This document shows, piece by piece, positions 48,361 to 60,500 of a stretch of DNA of 64,000 nucleotides (its first letter is position 1; each line of letters opens with the position of its first letter). This DNA comes from Fragum whitleyi (taxonomy: Eukaryota; Mollusca; Bivalvia; Cardiida; Cardiidae). Where the stretch lies: contig OX411551.1 of the NCBI GenBank assembly GCA_948146395.1, forward strand, positions 43,062,796-43,126,795, given 5' to 3'. The notes beneath the pieces were generated by a model. It was not told where the DNA came from. It searched no databases and worked only from the letters and a program-made list of their open reading frames with translations. Both the position numbers and the translations under genes were made by a program.

Positions 48361-48606
48361 TATTGCGAACCGTCGCGCGAAAAAGAACCATTTTGGAAGC
48401 CAATTAGATAATCATTTGCAAAAGAAGACTTGTTTCAGTGAAGGGTCAACTGGATTTTGCATTTCAAAAGCGATCTTGTAAAGAATGACAAACCGGTTAT
48501 TCTAAATTCTGAAAATCGGTCAGGTGCTGGAATGTTTCGAGTCTATTCTGCCTGGGCAAGCTGCGCAGTCTGACAAGCGTCGAACCGTCACGCACTGCCT
48601 GGATTG
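48361..48606. repeat. MITE with GTGACCCGTCGCG ends, worn copy
   Basis: TTGCGAACCGTCGCGCGAAA on the left; on the right GCGTCGAACCGTCACGCACT replaces the expected end. The core has CTGCGCAGTCTGACAAGCG. Confidence 0.5.
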
Positions 48607-48639
48607 TCCCTTTTAAATATGGATACGGATGGTTCATTA

Positions 48640-50065
48640 TATACTGACTGTCATAAATAACGCCTCACATGCATTCAGCTGTGGTTCAATGCGGGACATT
48701 AAATACAAGTAATATTTATTTTTGACGGAAGATACTGATCGGGATGTTGTGGAAAGGTGGAGTGAGGTTTTATGCCAAAACAAAAACATTCGTCACATTT
48801 TATTCAAGATTAGAAATGGCCACTACCTTAAAGGTGTCAGTAACGAGTATATCCACCATGATTAGGAAACAGCCTGCAGCCTGCATCTCATTGAGCCACA
48901 CAGGTTCCGCAGAAGGTACCTTTGGATGCGAACCCACTCCTGATGAAGAGCGTCAATCAGCTGTTGCACCGTTTGAGGCTGTGGCTGACGTTGACGTAAA
49001 CGACGTCCTAGGATATCCCACATGTGTTCGATTGGATTGCAGTCCGGTGAGTTAGCTGGTCATGATAAAACGTCAATAATATTGGCTTGAGGGAAGTTTA
49101 TGGTGATACGCGCCGTGTGTGGACGGACAATATCATGCGTAAAAAGGAGTCCAGGTTGTCGGCGAAATAGGGGTTGGACGACAGGCTGTTAAACTTGGTT
49201 TGTGTACCCCCTGGCATTCAAATTGCCTTGAACAACAACCAGGTCCATTTTGAATGCATGGTTAATGGCGGCCAACACCATTACCTCGCCACCACCGAAG
49301 CGGTTATGCTCTAAAACACAATTATGCCCCGAACGTTCGTTTCGACGGCGATATATCCGAACGCGTCCGTCGGTATGTGAAAGTTTGAACCTTGACTCGT
49401 CACTGAACACAACTGTCCGCCATCGCCGTCCGATGTTATTTTTAGCCCAAACGCGACGTTGTTGACGATGACGTTGTGAAAGTATCATGCCACGAAAGGG
49501 TCTCCTGCACATAACCCCATGTTCACGTAACTGGCGTCCTACTGTGTTTACACTTATATTCCTACCATGATTACCAACAATTGCTGCAGATGTTGATGTA
49601 GCTGTTTAAAAACAGTCACAAAGGTGCCGTTGACGTATAAAGTTGTCTTGACGTACAGATGTTGAGCGAGGCCTACCAGATCTACGCCTGTCCTGAAGAC
49701 TTCCTATGGCGTTCACACGTCTAACCAACGACATGATCTTGGGATCTGCCCATCCCCAGCATGCCAAAACTGCGTCCGCGATCTTCATTTTTTAGCCTTG
49801 GCATTATGGATATGAATATTTTGATCCTTCTTTGATGAATTTCGAGTTTGATGGACTAACGAAGCCACACGTACAGGTCTCGAAAAACAAAATCATTTTT
49901 TCCAAGTCGCACGGGGCGCATAAGTAAAACCTGACGACAAAGTTACCGTGGGAAGCACGAGTTTGGCTATAATTCAAATTTATAGATAAAATTATTGTCT
50001 GCTGCCAATAAAACAAAAGTTCTTTCAAAATTTTGGTGAGGCCTTTTTCATGACAGTCGGTATAT
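48640..50065 (-). mobile_element. Tc1/mariner-type transposon, complete ends, inactive
   Basis: Imperfect inverted ends of about 28 bases: TACTGACTGTCATAAATAAC then GCCTCAC on the left, GTGAGGCCTTTTTCATGACA then GTCGGTA on the right, each next to TATA. The 1.4-kb length, TA flanks and minus-strand transposase relic are typical of Tc1-like elements. Confidence 0.85.
48845..49790 (-). pseudogene. Tc1-like DD34E transposase, disrupted
   Basis: The minus-strand reading starts at about 49788. The N-terminal helix-turn-helix region has NAIGSLQDRRRSGRPRSTS. The catalytic core follows in other frames: VVFSDESRFKLSHTDGRVRI (first Asp), THDIVRPHTAR (second Asp, where the family usually has QDNARPH), and NPIEHMWD (the Glu), with 34 residues between the second Asp and the Glu. 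At least three stops break it: after CDCF near 49606, after TNQV near 49189, and one in the DVLS-PANSPD segment near 49060. DNA binding and cut-and-paste transposition would be its role; this copy cannot make the protein. Confidence 0.8.
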
Positions 50066-50473
50066 ATTACTAAAATTTATCGTTTTCATAGTTGTAAATG
50101 AGTATGCATGCAACAAAAGGGGAATAAACCCCTAGCTTATTTTTAATCATGGCGCATGGTAACCTAAGATACCTTAACATAAGGAAATTAATCGGGTACA
50201 ACCTGTTAGATAACAAAATTAAAGTTGACATGTATAATGTACATAAAATACTGTACATGAACCCGTTTCTAATGTCGACATATATAATGTGCAAACCAAA
50301 ACACGAACTCCCATTTTTGTGGTTTTGCATCTTACAATCGACTTGAACTCTTTTTTGAGATTTATCAAGATATCAGAACTTTATTTTGATGAACTTAAAC
50401 CAACTTGAAATTGGTCACCTCAATAACGCATAAAAAGTATCACTTTTTTGTTGATGACAGTACACGATTTCCT

Positions 50474-50597
50474 TAAGGTAGCGGGCCCGTAATAGTTCCA
50501 CAATTTTTCGGAAGTTATGAACTTGAACAATCGTAACCGAGGTTTCCTAATGAACTCTGCCAAAATGTTGTGGAACATTAGCGGGTCCTCTACCTTA
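50474..50597. repeat. Foldback MITE with AAGGTAGTGGACCC ends, copy 3
   Basis: AAGGTAGCGGGCCCGTAATA on the left, AGCGGGTCCTCTACCTT on the right. It keeps CCGAGGTTTCCTAATGA but has lost the second inner arm. Confidence 0.7.
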
Positions 50598-50779
50598 AAT
50601 TCTAATTGTATGCTTTCTTATTCAAAAGCAAACTCAAAATGCAATTTGCAGGACTCTTATATGGGAAAATAAATCGAGAGATCTGATCTTTTCATTGGTT
50701 TAGAGGAAGTGCTATCTGTAGAAATAAATAAAAGTAAATGTTCAATGATCTAGCTTCGAAGCGGTCTAACTTTTAAACT

Positions 50780-51053
50780 CTTCTTCTTCTTCTTCTTCTT
50801 CTTCTTCTTCTTCTTCTTCTTCTTCTTCTTCTTCTTCTTCTTCTTCTTCTTCTTCTTCTTCTTCTTCTTCTTCTTCTTCTTCTTTATATTCTTCTTCTTC
50901 TTCTTCTTCTTCTTCTTCTTCTTCTTCTTCTTCTTTATATTCTTCTTCTTCTTCTTCTTCTTCTTCTTCTTCTTCTTCTTCTTCTTCTTCTTCTTCTTCT
51001 TCTTCTTCTTCTTCTTCTTCTTCTTCTTCTTCTTCTTCTTCTTCTTCTTCTTC
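50780..51053 (+). repeat. (TTC)n microsatellite, 274 bp
   Basis: Nearly pure TTC, with two identical interruptions (TTTATATTC) at about 50882 and 50934. The poly-Lys frame on the other strand is an artefact of the repeat. Confidence 0.95.
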
Positions 51054-51055
51054 AT

Positions 51056-51317
51056 GGATTCGTCCCAGACGGCGGCGCTCATCCTTTCGGACAATTTGTC
51101 ATCCATCAATGGTTTGATTTTTGTTGACCTGTGTGGGATAGCAACTGAAGGCTATGGAAAAAAATTTTGGAAGTACTAGTGGAAGAAACATCATAATTCC
51201 ATGGCTAGGTGCATTAGCCGCAACGATATGACTGCAAACTTGTTTAGAGCGACGTAAAAACTCATTTAAAACAAAAATAACTTCTTCTTCTCTTTCTTCT
51301 TCTTCTTCTTATTATTA
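51056..51317 (+). repeat. SINE body without head, plus a TTC tail
   Basis: GGCGGCGCTCATCCTTTCGG leads into the SINE body (CATCAATGGTTTGATTTTTG; CTAGGTGCATTAGCCGCAAC; GCGACGTAAAAACTCATTTA). The tRNA head is missing and the TTC array takes its place. A second short TTC array (51281-51310) follows. Confidence 0.65.
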
Positions 51318-51342
51318 TCATAATTATCTTTATAATTATCAT

Positions 51343-51736
<394 letters not shown>

Positions 51737-51769
51737 ATGTCTTTATTCTTCTTCTTTATCCATTAAATA

Positions 51770-52727
51770 AGCGGTGTATTTTGATCGGTGACGATTGCTT
51801 TTTTGCTCCACTGACCGAAGGCAAGCTAGCTACTGTCATGGCGGAGTGTTCGCAGTGCATGCGTGCGTCCGTGTGTGAACTTTTCTTTAAACATCTTCTC
51901 CTCCTAAACCAATGAGTGAATTTGACGAAACTTGGCCACAATGTTCCTCAGGTGACCCTCTTCTTAAGTGGTTCAAGAAATTTGGATTGACTCCCAAATA
52001 TGGGCGTGGCAGGGCGGGGCTATTTTGAGCCCGAAATCTTTGAACGACATCTCCTCCTGAACCATTCGGCCGATTTCAATGAAACTTTACCAGAATGTTC
52101 CTAGGAAGACCTTCTTCTAAAGTTGATCGAGAAATTTGGGTTGACCTCCAAATATGGGCGTGGCAGGGCGGGGCTTATTTGAGCCGCAAATCTTTGAATG
52201 ACATCTCCTCCTGAATCACCAGGACGATTTGAATGAAAGATTACAAGAATGTTCCATTCATGCCCCTTTTGAAAAATTGTTCGCAAAATTTTGATTTGTC
52301 GATAGATATGGGTGTGGCAAGGCGGGGTTTATTTTTAGTCTCCACAGTAATGAATGGGTGGTCAGAGTCTATTACCAATTTAAATTCTTGGAATAACATC
52401 TCTTCAACAATTAGGCAAATGTGAACGAACCTTTGACTGAAAGTTACTTGGATGAGATCCACTGGATCAATTAAATTCAGGTGAGCAGGTTAGGGCCATC
52501 CTGGCCCTCTTTTTTTATGTAATATCTTAATAGTTTTTTCCATGCCATATTACATTTATTAGTTATATGAGTTCACTTCTCAAAGCTTAGTATCAATTTG
52601 GAAAAAGTCAGAATTCCTTCTGAATTTTGGTGACTTTCATTACCTTCTATTGCAAATATCTGTCTTTCAAATCTTGAGATATTCAAGCCAGTGAAGCGAT
52701 ACAGGCCCTCTTGGGCCTCTTGTTTGA
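51770..52727 (-). mobile_element. Pearl-like element, minus orientation, with 154-bp units
   Basis: ATGGGCGTGGCAGGGCGGGG (last copy diverged) recurs at about 52000, 52154 and 52308, 154 bp apart, each followed by a CATCTCCTCCTGAA block. GTGAGCAGGTTAGGGCCATC then CTGGCCCTC at 52480-52510 and ACAGGCCCTCTTGGGCCTCT then TGTTT at 52702-52726 are reversed AAACAAGAG-type starts. Two overlapping ends suggest nested or partial copies. Confidence 0.55.
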
Positions 52728-52954
52728 TTAACTGTTTGAACTTCAATACTTTCGTCATGTTTCGATATAATGGATATTACGTGTGAATCGAAATGATGTC
52801 TTTTCGATGATGAATGCTTTTTCGGGTATAGTTTTGATATTTAACTTGTGAAATTTCTTACGAAAAGTGCCTTAGATAATGTACTTCGGATTTTTAGTGT
52901 CAGAACTTTTTCGCCGGATTTATTCCTTTTATTCAGTGAGATAAAAACAATATT

Positions 52955-53076
52955 TTTCGGTGCGTTTTAGATCGATTTGAGTAAGTGTATACAATGAATG
53001 AAATGAGTGCTGAGATAGTGATATTGAATTGTTTTGATCGCTGTGACTATCAATTTTGCGATGGTTTTAGCTGTAC
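52955..53076. repeat. End fragment of the 440-bp MITE
   Basis: GATCGATTTGAGTAAGTG through ATCAATTTTGCGATGGTTTT then AGCTGTA matches the right end of the family. Confidence 0.55.
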
Positions 53077-53550
53077 TTCTTACGCCAAACGGCACACTTT
53101 TATTTCAGAGTTTTCAACTTTATTCAAGCAATTTTCCTTTTTCCTCAATATATTCATACTCCATTATATTCGGTGCACAAAAAATCCGGTTTGTTGGGAA
53201 ATTGTTGCATAGATAGGTTCAAAGCGTCTAATACTTTTTTGGAAATAACATAATATCCATTGTTTTTATGAACGTGAAGTCTTGCATTTTTTTGTCTCCT
53301 TTATTGTCAATATATTGTCATTTGGACAGGTTTTTCCTGGATGAAGGATCATTCATAAAATTGTTAAGCTATTACAAGTGCCATTGTCGAGCAGTAAATT
53401 ATATGTATCATGCATTGTGCATGTCTGTATAGATTTAAAAAGCTGCAGTTTAGATTCAATATATCCATTCATTTTCCTCAACTAGCTTACTTTATTGTTT
53501 TTTTAAAACTCTTTCCTAGATATCACATCGTTTGCAATTTCCACTCAGAT
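53077..53550. other. No feature seen
   Basis: AT-rich with overlapping chance frames. Confidence 0.4.
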
Positions 53551-54024
53551 AAGAGCCTGTGCATGACATTTCCGACAATTTTAAATGTGAACAAATTATA
53601 TAATCTGGCCAGCCCTCACAACCGCACAGTCTGACCAGAATCTCTACTTTGTGCTTTATAGATAGATAAGATCTCAATGTGTCTTAACCCGTGTCATCGT
53701 GAATTAAAAACCTCTTTCAGAATTGTACTCATATCAAAGTACTGAAAGCCCTAGAATCCAAGGGTGTAGATAATATTTCTTTTTGAAGATTGAATTCATT
53801 AATAACCCTGCCTTGAAAGGGGACATGCAGGTGGTGTTGACATAGGTGCAGGCTGATCTTTGTCTGTACCTCCTGTCAAAACAGGAATATTCCGGCTTCA
53901 GTATGACAAGGGTTAAGACAGTCAGGTAATCTTCTTATTACAGTATGTGGCTGTCTAGGTTGCTAAATATTTCCCCTTCAAACACATATCAAATTGTTGA
54001 AAAAGTCATACACAGGTTCATCTT
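53551..54024. repeat. MITE of the GTGCGTGACATTTCC family, split by a second insert
   Basis: Left GAGCCTGTGCATGACATTTC, right TTGAAAAAGTCATACACAGG. Between AGATCTCAATGT and CAGTCAGGTAA lies an extra 227 bp (53692-53918) with its own inverted ends, TCTTAACCCGTGTCAT and ATGACAAGGGTTAAGA. Confidence 0.6.
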
Positions 54025-54038
54025 TTAAAGAAAAAGAC

Positions 54039-54270
54039 AAATGTGCGTGACAATTCCACAATTTCGTTTGTGAATGATGGATATACTTTGAGCAGCCTGG
54101 ACAGGCATTCGGTGAATTTTGATTATTCTGCAATTGTAAGCCCCGACTATAGATCCATCGCTTTCTACTGAGCGTGTAGATAAGACTCTGATCAGACTGT
54201 GCTTAAGAACAGGCTGGTCTTAGTTTTAACATTGCGCACATGTGAAATTGTTAGAAAAATCGCGCACAGA
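54039..54270. repeat. MITE, GTGCGTGACATTTCC family
   Basis: Left AATGTGCGTGACAATTCCAC, right AATTGTTAGAAAAATCGCGC then ACAG. The core has CTGATCAGACTGTGC. Confidence 0.6.
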
Positions 54271-54454
54271 ATCATATTCCAAACAACGTTTTTGGGGAAT
54301 TTGATTATCGGCGCTTTATGTCCATACCTTTTTTACTAAACGTACGCACAAGTAAGATGTATTTAATGGATGTTTTGAAGCCATAAACAATCATTTATTT
54401 TGGATTATTAGCTCCCATGGTACTAGAGTCTCGGAAGAGCTTTTGTCATACCAT

Positions 54455-54790
54455 CAAAATTTATCATGCAATAAAGCCTGTATTGACCTGATATCGCCTG
54501 TCTGATAACATAACATGATATCCGGTAGTCTTTTTTAGAAACAATTTGCATATACACTATCACCCGAATTTCTTTGATTTTTTTAAGGTTTATTATATTA
54601 AAGCGCTGAAAGATGATTGCATGATAAACAGAATAACATGTAAATGTCTTAAAATATCTATTTTTATCTGATCTCGGCTGTGAGAAATTATCATGCCTCG
54701 ACAAAGCCTCGTCATGATAAATTCTCCCAACCTCGACCAGATAACATTGATATTTTAAGACCTTAACATATAATTCTCTATTTCTGTTGG
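54455..54790. repeat. Dispersed repeat shared with 32575-32960
   Basis: Same ordered words as that copy. It includes the palindrome GAGAAATTATCATGCC / TCGTCATGATAAATTCTC and ends next to a short (GTC)n run. Confidence 0.5.
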
Positions 54791-54830
54791 CGTCGGCGTC
54801 GTCGTCAGCGTCGGCGTCGTCGTCCACAGT

Positions 54831-56060
54831 AGGTTAAAGATTTTCTTTCCACAATTCCATATACACCCAAACTTCCAAGTTGAAAAAGGTTGAAAAAAAA
54901 ATCGACAACTTAAAGTTGAAATTTGAAAGGTTTGATCAGATGATTAATTCCTCATTGGAAAGAAAAGAAGAAAAGGTTTGGCTAGTTTTCAGTAATTTCT
55001 TCGATTTTTCACAATATTTTTGAACTCTTCTTGTGGGTATGAAAAGAGTGAATATGTCGGAGGGTTAAATATTTTCTAAACTTTTTTAACTTCGATTTGG
55101 CGAGCGTTAACATTTTTTAATCGTCAAAATTCAGGTCAATCAGATACGATTGTTCATAAATCATTGTTTGAAGGACTTTCGGTCTACATTATTTCACGTG
55201 TACAAATAACGAGTGCGTTTATTTGTGTATTGTGCATTTAGTTATATAGGTTATTCCTTAAATATTATACAAATAGTTCACCTTTGTCCCAATTAAAATT
55301 TTTTCGTTAATGGTACTTAATAGATTGAAATAATGTGTACTAAATAGTGAAGCTTCTTAAAAGGTTTCTCTCCTTTTGCATTCTTTAATTAAATTCCTAT
55401 CTTAAACCGGAACTTGTATTTACACTCAATGTAAACCGCATCATGTATATTTACACCCAAATTCCGTCTAATACGACCAGTCAAAATGGCATAATTTTGA
55501 AAATGAATTTCTAGACGTTGATTTATTAAAATTGTTGTTATCATTATTGTAATTGCTATTATTTTCATCCCCAAAGTTTTTCAATCATATATTCTTAAAA
55601 TTAAATCTTTATTTAAAAAAAAAGTTAGGTCTTTGTATGATAATTGAATGTTGCCATTTCAAATTGAAATACTTGTATATAATTTAAATTTAGATATTCC
55701 TGAAAAATTGGTTTTATTTCTCAATGAAAGCAATTTTCAGTTCATAGATGTTTTGTAAGCTTCCGCGAAAAGTTGTCATGTTTGAAATCTGTTAAATTAA
55801 TGACAGTCTTTACATTTCTACCTTTTTATATTAAATTATAATAGATGAAGCGAGTATTTGTTGATTTCATAGATGTATGAAACTAAAAACCTAATCACAC
55901 TATTCAAGATGTAAAAGATAGAAATATCATATTGCGTTCTAAAGGACCGAGCTTTTACGCAGTGTTTGAAAACCCTTCAAATTACAAGTTATGTAATTTG
56001 AGCCTAAATACTGTCTTCTATATAAAATGATTTCCTTTTTTTTTTTAAATATTTTTTTTT
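54831..56060. other. No feature seen
   Basis: AT-rich with no gene. ATTTCATAGATGTATGAAAC near 55865 recurs from 38030 (ATTTCATGGATGTATGAAAC), a short shared repeat. Confidence 0.4.
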
Positions 56061-56065
56061 AAATA

Positions 56066-56137
56066 TTATAATATTTATTATTATAATCATTATTATTATT
56101 ATTATTATTATTATCATTATTATTATTATTATTATTG
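56066..56137 (+). repeat. (ATT)n microsatellite
   Basis: ATT units with a few interruptions (ATC). Confidence 0.9.
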
Positions 56138-56200
56138 ACCATTAAGGGTTTGCGGTGATACTGACCCCGTTGACTTAACGTGACTAATACAGGACCAGAT

Positions 56201-56440
56201 GCCAGTTTTACTAAACATCCTTTACGATAATTTTCAGTCAAAATTTAAAGTTACTTCTGCAGTAGTAATTAAATATGGAATGCTGTACCGCATCATCTCA
56301 TTGGAATCGTCTTTTTAAGAGGATTCCAATGAGATATTGCAAGACAGAATCAAACAATAGAAAAAGACAGGTACGATTTGTATTTTTTTGACTTACGATT
56401 ATTTTTTTATAAGAAGTTTAGTAAAACTAGCCCCTGGGGT
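56201..56440. repeat. MITE with TTTTACTAAAC-type ends, copy 2
   Basis: GCCAGTTTTACTAAACATCC on the left is inverted on the right as AGAAGTTTAGTAAAACTAGC. A central palindrome has CATTGGAATCGTC / GAGGATTCCAATG. Confidence 0.75.
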
Positions 56441-56667
56441 ACTGGTGACGTCGCCATCTTATCATTATATTCTCGTGAAAATGGTGCGTCTAAACGCTGT
56501 CAAGGTATTTCATTTTCTCCCCTTCTTGTCCAATATTAGAGAAATATAGTAATCGTGTGGTCTTCGATTTCGAATTTTAAGACTGAACAATCTATTATAA
56601 CGCGAACAACATGATATTATTTATTCGCTCTCAATATCAGATAGATATATATCTATAAACCTCTGTG

Positions 56668-56895
56668 TGGTGTCCGTGGTCTAGAGGTAGAGCGACAGCC
56701 TCTTGATCCAAAAATCCTGAGTTCGAGTCTCGGAAGCGGCTATCGATTTTTGTTCTTTCATTGGCCCACCCATTCGGCGCGAGTACTGGTTAATTTTCCA
56801 GGAAGCAGAATCGAGAGGGATTAATCTAAGTTGTAAGAACTTGTTTCCCAATCGATGTACCTCTGAAATAAACGATTACAGTTATTATATAGTCT
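56668..56895 (+). repeat. tRNA-derived SINE, second family
   Basis: A box TGGTCTAGAGGTAGAGC, B box AGTTCGAGTCTC, then a body unlike the other SINEs (CCACCCATTCGGCGCGAGTA) ending near AATAAACGATTACAG. Confidence 0.6.
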
Positions 56896-56912
56896 GCCTT
56901 ATTATTAAACTG

Positions 56913-57330
56913 GCAGGGCGTGGCTTAGCCGAGACGTAATTTGGCGAGTTTACTTTCTAATATTTTGGGTTCTGTCAAAAGTTGGTCGGCAATTATCGTA
57001 AACCCATGTAAATAAACTGTATCCTATTACTAAAAGGATTTACGTGCTTAGAGAAAGTAAACGCATTTCATCGTTTGATTACCAAAGTCTCGTAACTTCA
57101 ATTACTAGGTTTTGGTTACAAACCTGAGATTAAAGGTCTCAAGTTATTCATGTCGACTCTTCATAGAAATACGTGACTGTAAATAAAAGCAGATGTACCT
57201 AGAATTTAATTGCAGCGATCCATTACTTAGGGTCCGGCCTGCTTGACTATTGGCTGATTGTAAATAAAAGCTGGTGTACCTAAAACTTAATTGCAACGAT
57301 CGATTACTTAGGCTCCACCCCGCCAGAGCA
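56913..57330. repeat. MITE with CAGGGCRKRGCYTA-type ends, copy 2
   Basis: Left CAGGGCGTGGCTTAG, right TAGGCTCCACCCCGCC. An internal stretch (TTAATTGCA(G/A)CGATC) is duplicated. Its right end lies 80 bases before the first coding exon of the SEFIR adaptor gene. Confidence 0.65.
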
Positions 57331-57409
57331 ATAATCGTGGATTATATCTCACATGGTAAAGAAATTCCAGTCATCTAAAAAAAATCTTATTTTTCAGAAT
57401 TAACCAACC

Positions 57410-57565
57410 ATGGCAACACCCAGTCCGTACAACATTCCGTGCCCGTTAGACTGTTTACCATTCCAAGCGAAACAAAAAATCGCAATCATTATTGATGGCA
57501 ATTATAATGCATATAGATTCCTCGCCTCAAAACTTAAGTTCGATGCAGAGGCGGACGCATTTTGG
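57410..57565 (+). CDS. SEFIR adaptor gene, coding exon 1
   Basis: 52 codons: a short Pro/Cys-containing start, then KIAIIIDGNYNAYRFLASKL, read as the first helices of a death-fold domain. A possible acceptor (TTTTTCAG) at 57390-57397 suggests a 5' UTR intron upstream. The donor is TTTTGG|GTATGT, phase 0. Confidence 0.65.
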
Positions 57566-60500
57566 GTATGTATAAGTCGACGCCTTAGATATTTATAAAT
57601 ATGTGACCCGTCGCGTGAAAAAAGACATATTGGAAACTCTGTAAATCAAATATTTGAAAAAAAGTTTGGGTTCAGCATAGGCCAACCAGGGGTCGCATTT
57701 CAAAATTATTTCACAGGAAGATAGATTGAATATTATAGATTCAGAAAATAATCAAGTGTGGAAAAGTTTCGACCCTAGTCAGTCTGCGCAATCCGCGCAG
57801 TCTGACCAGAGCCGACACTTTACGCACTACCCAGGTGATCTCTTTTCGCGTGACGGGTCACATCTATAATTGACTTATCAATGCCTCGAATGCCTTGATA
57901 AAACAAGTGAGCACCTTTTCATTTAAAAAATACGGAGCTTTCAGCGATTTCCTAATTGTAAAAAAATATACATGTATCAAACAACACAGAATAGTACAGT
58001 TTTCATTAATTGTTCAATTTTTTTTTCTTAAAAGAGCAACGAATACTTTGTAAGATTTGATGAAGAAATAGAAAATCATGTATGATTAACCAGATAGCCC
58101 AACGTCTGTCATTCACGCACACATGAAATTGTCAGAATGTCTCGCACATGATCATATTTCATTTGACATAATAAAAGCCTTTTATTTGTACAGAATCGCG
58201 GGTTAGGAGGCCCGGGGAACAGCGCCACATTGCTTCTACTACGCGAGTTTGAACAAAGTGGGGGAACAGTCCAGTATCTTTATTGGGCGTTAGATCAGAT
58301 GAACAGCTCAGCTGCCAATGTCGTCAGGGACTTTATACCATGTACGTATATTTAGACATTATTCTTTTAACTCCACTGGTTGAAGGCCAGCGAGATAGTC
58401 ACTTGGTTTTTGGGTTTTTTTTCTTTTTTGTTTGTTTGGTTATTTTTGTTTTTTGTTTTGTTTTGTTTTTTTTTTTTATCTACACGTTTTTCGTGTGTCG
58501 GTGCGTTCGTTCATACGTATCTATTTTTTTAAACAACTTCTTCTCCCAAACCACTGGACAAATTAAAAAAAATAGTGATCCACGGGTGACCCTTGTCTTA
58601 AATTGTTCAAGAAATTTTGATTGGTGCTACGAATATGGGCGTGGCGGGTATGGGCGAATTTTTACTTTTAGATCTTTAAAATCTTCTCCTCCCGAAGCCA
58701 GGAACATCTCTGCCAAGTTTCAGCTTGATTGGCCTAGTAGTTTAGGATGAGAAGAATTTTCCTAAGATTTTCGGCCATTTTCGGCCATTTTTCAACCTTT
58801 CCGTTACCATGGAAACCAGAGTTTTTGATGAAATTAAATTCTCTTAACAACTTTTGAAGCGCTTCATCCAAGGAACATCTCTGCCAATTTTCAGCTTGAT
58901 TGGCCTTGTTGGTTAGGAGGAGAAGAATTTTTTCTAAGATTTTCGCGATTTTCAGCCTTTCTGTTACCATGGCAACCAGAGTTATTTATTGAATTAAATT
59001 CTTTTAACAACTTTTGAAGAACTTCACCCAAGGAACATCCCTGCCAAGTTTCAGCTTGATTGGCTCAGTGGCTTAGGAGGAGAAGATGTTTAAAGAAATT
59101 GTTGACGGACCGACAGACAGATGGATGGATTTGCGGGTGTGATCACAATAGCTCACCTTGAGCACTATGTGTTCAGGTGAGCTAAAACGAAATTCCCCAA
59201 CTCATTGTTTTATTAAAACTTGTCATGAATGTTCCTACTATGACCCTTTCTTTTAAATTAAAATGGGCGGTGAAAAAGAAGCTACAATACTTACTTTATC
59301 AATTTTCAGATTGACTCTACCTTATACTACCTTTTATTTGATAATCACGGTTAATGGTATTATGCTTCGACCTTGATATTAAACTTGGATAACGACCTGC
59401 TCACAAATATATTGTGCTGCTTTTTAAAGAAATTTGAAGTGCAAGCGCCAATGGAGCATTACAGGCCCTTTTTGGGCTTCTTGATTTCAAATAAAAAAAA
59501 AACCTTTTATGTGTTCATGAATTATTTTCATCAGACTCAAGTTTTCTCTCACAATAAATTTGTGGCAATCAACAAGTGTAGACTCAGATCAGACTACAGT
59601 AATGCTGGCATATTGTAGTCTGTACTGTCTGCCGCAGCACTGAATATAACGTGAACGTAGTGAGAAAGGCAGAAGTCATTTGCTCAGAAAATTTACTAGA
59701 AATAAAAAAAAGAACTACAACCTAAGCAGATATATGTAGTTATTAAAGTGTTATATGTCTCGAAACATAATTTCTCATAGGAGTAATTCACACATACATG
59801 TATATATATGCACATAATCATTTGTGTATATGAATGAATACCTGTGAATGAAAATATGAATGATATTAAAAATGATGTAATTCTTAATGTAAGATGTAAC
59901 ATATAATGTTTGTACCTTGCATGGGCCAGTGGCCTTTATGCAAATAAAGATTGTTTTGTATTGTATTGTATTAAAGCACCAGAAACTTGTTTTAGTTTTT
60001 CTGACTCAAGAACCAGGTATTGCTATCACCATTTCCTCATTGTTTGTTTGTTTTGTTTGTTTGAATGGTTTTCAACAATTTCGCAGTTTTATCGCGGCGG
60101 CAGGAGCACCTAACAATGGACTCCTGGTATTTCTTTCACCTTTACTACCATTACGCCCTTTCCTAGCCTCCGACTGCTATCTCACATAGGTTTACGATTA
60201 TGTACCCATTGGTGAGAGACAAACGTCGGAAAGGATATTTGCCGCCACCGGGGATCGAACCCACAACTTCCAGATTGGAAGTCTTATGCCTAACCACCTG
60301 CGCTATGGTGGCGGCCTTCCGCATTGTTAGCTGCTTTAGGAGGTCTTTTAGTTAAAACTACTTTAGTCAAATAAGAACTTAAAATGAGAAGAAATATAAT
60401 TATTGGTAATGAATGATAGAATTCTTTCTATTTCTTTGTTCCATATGGTTTTGTGAAGTCTCTCCAATGAAAAAATTCCTTCGTGAAGACTGTGAAATAA

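Noticed and set aside
50750..51109. 119-codon poly-Lys reading frame (minus)
   Set aside because: It is the (TTC)n microsatellite read as AAG; no gene signals.
54423..54827. 134-codon Asp-rich frame on the minus strand
   Set aside because: The Asp-rich start is a short GTC repeat and the rest is a dispersed repeat shared with 32575-32960.
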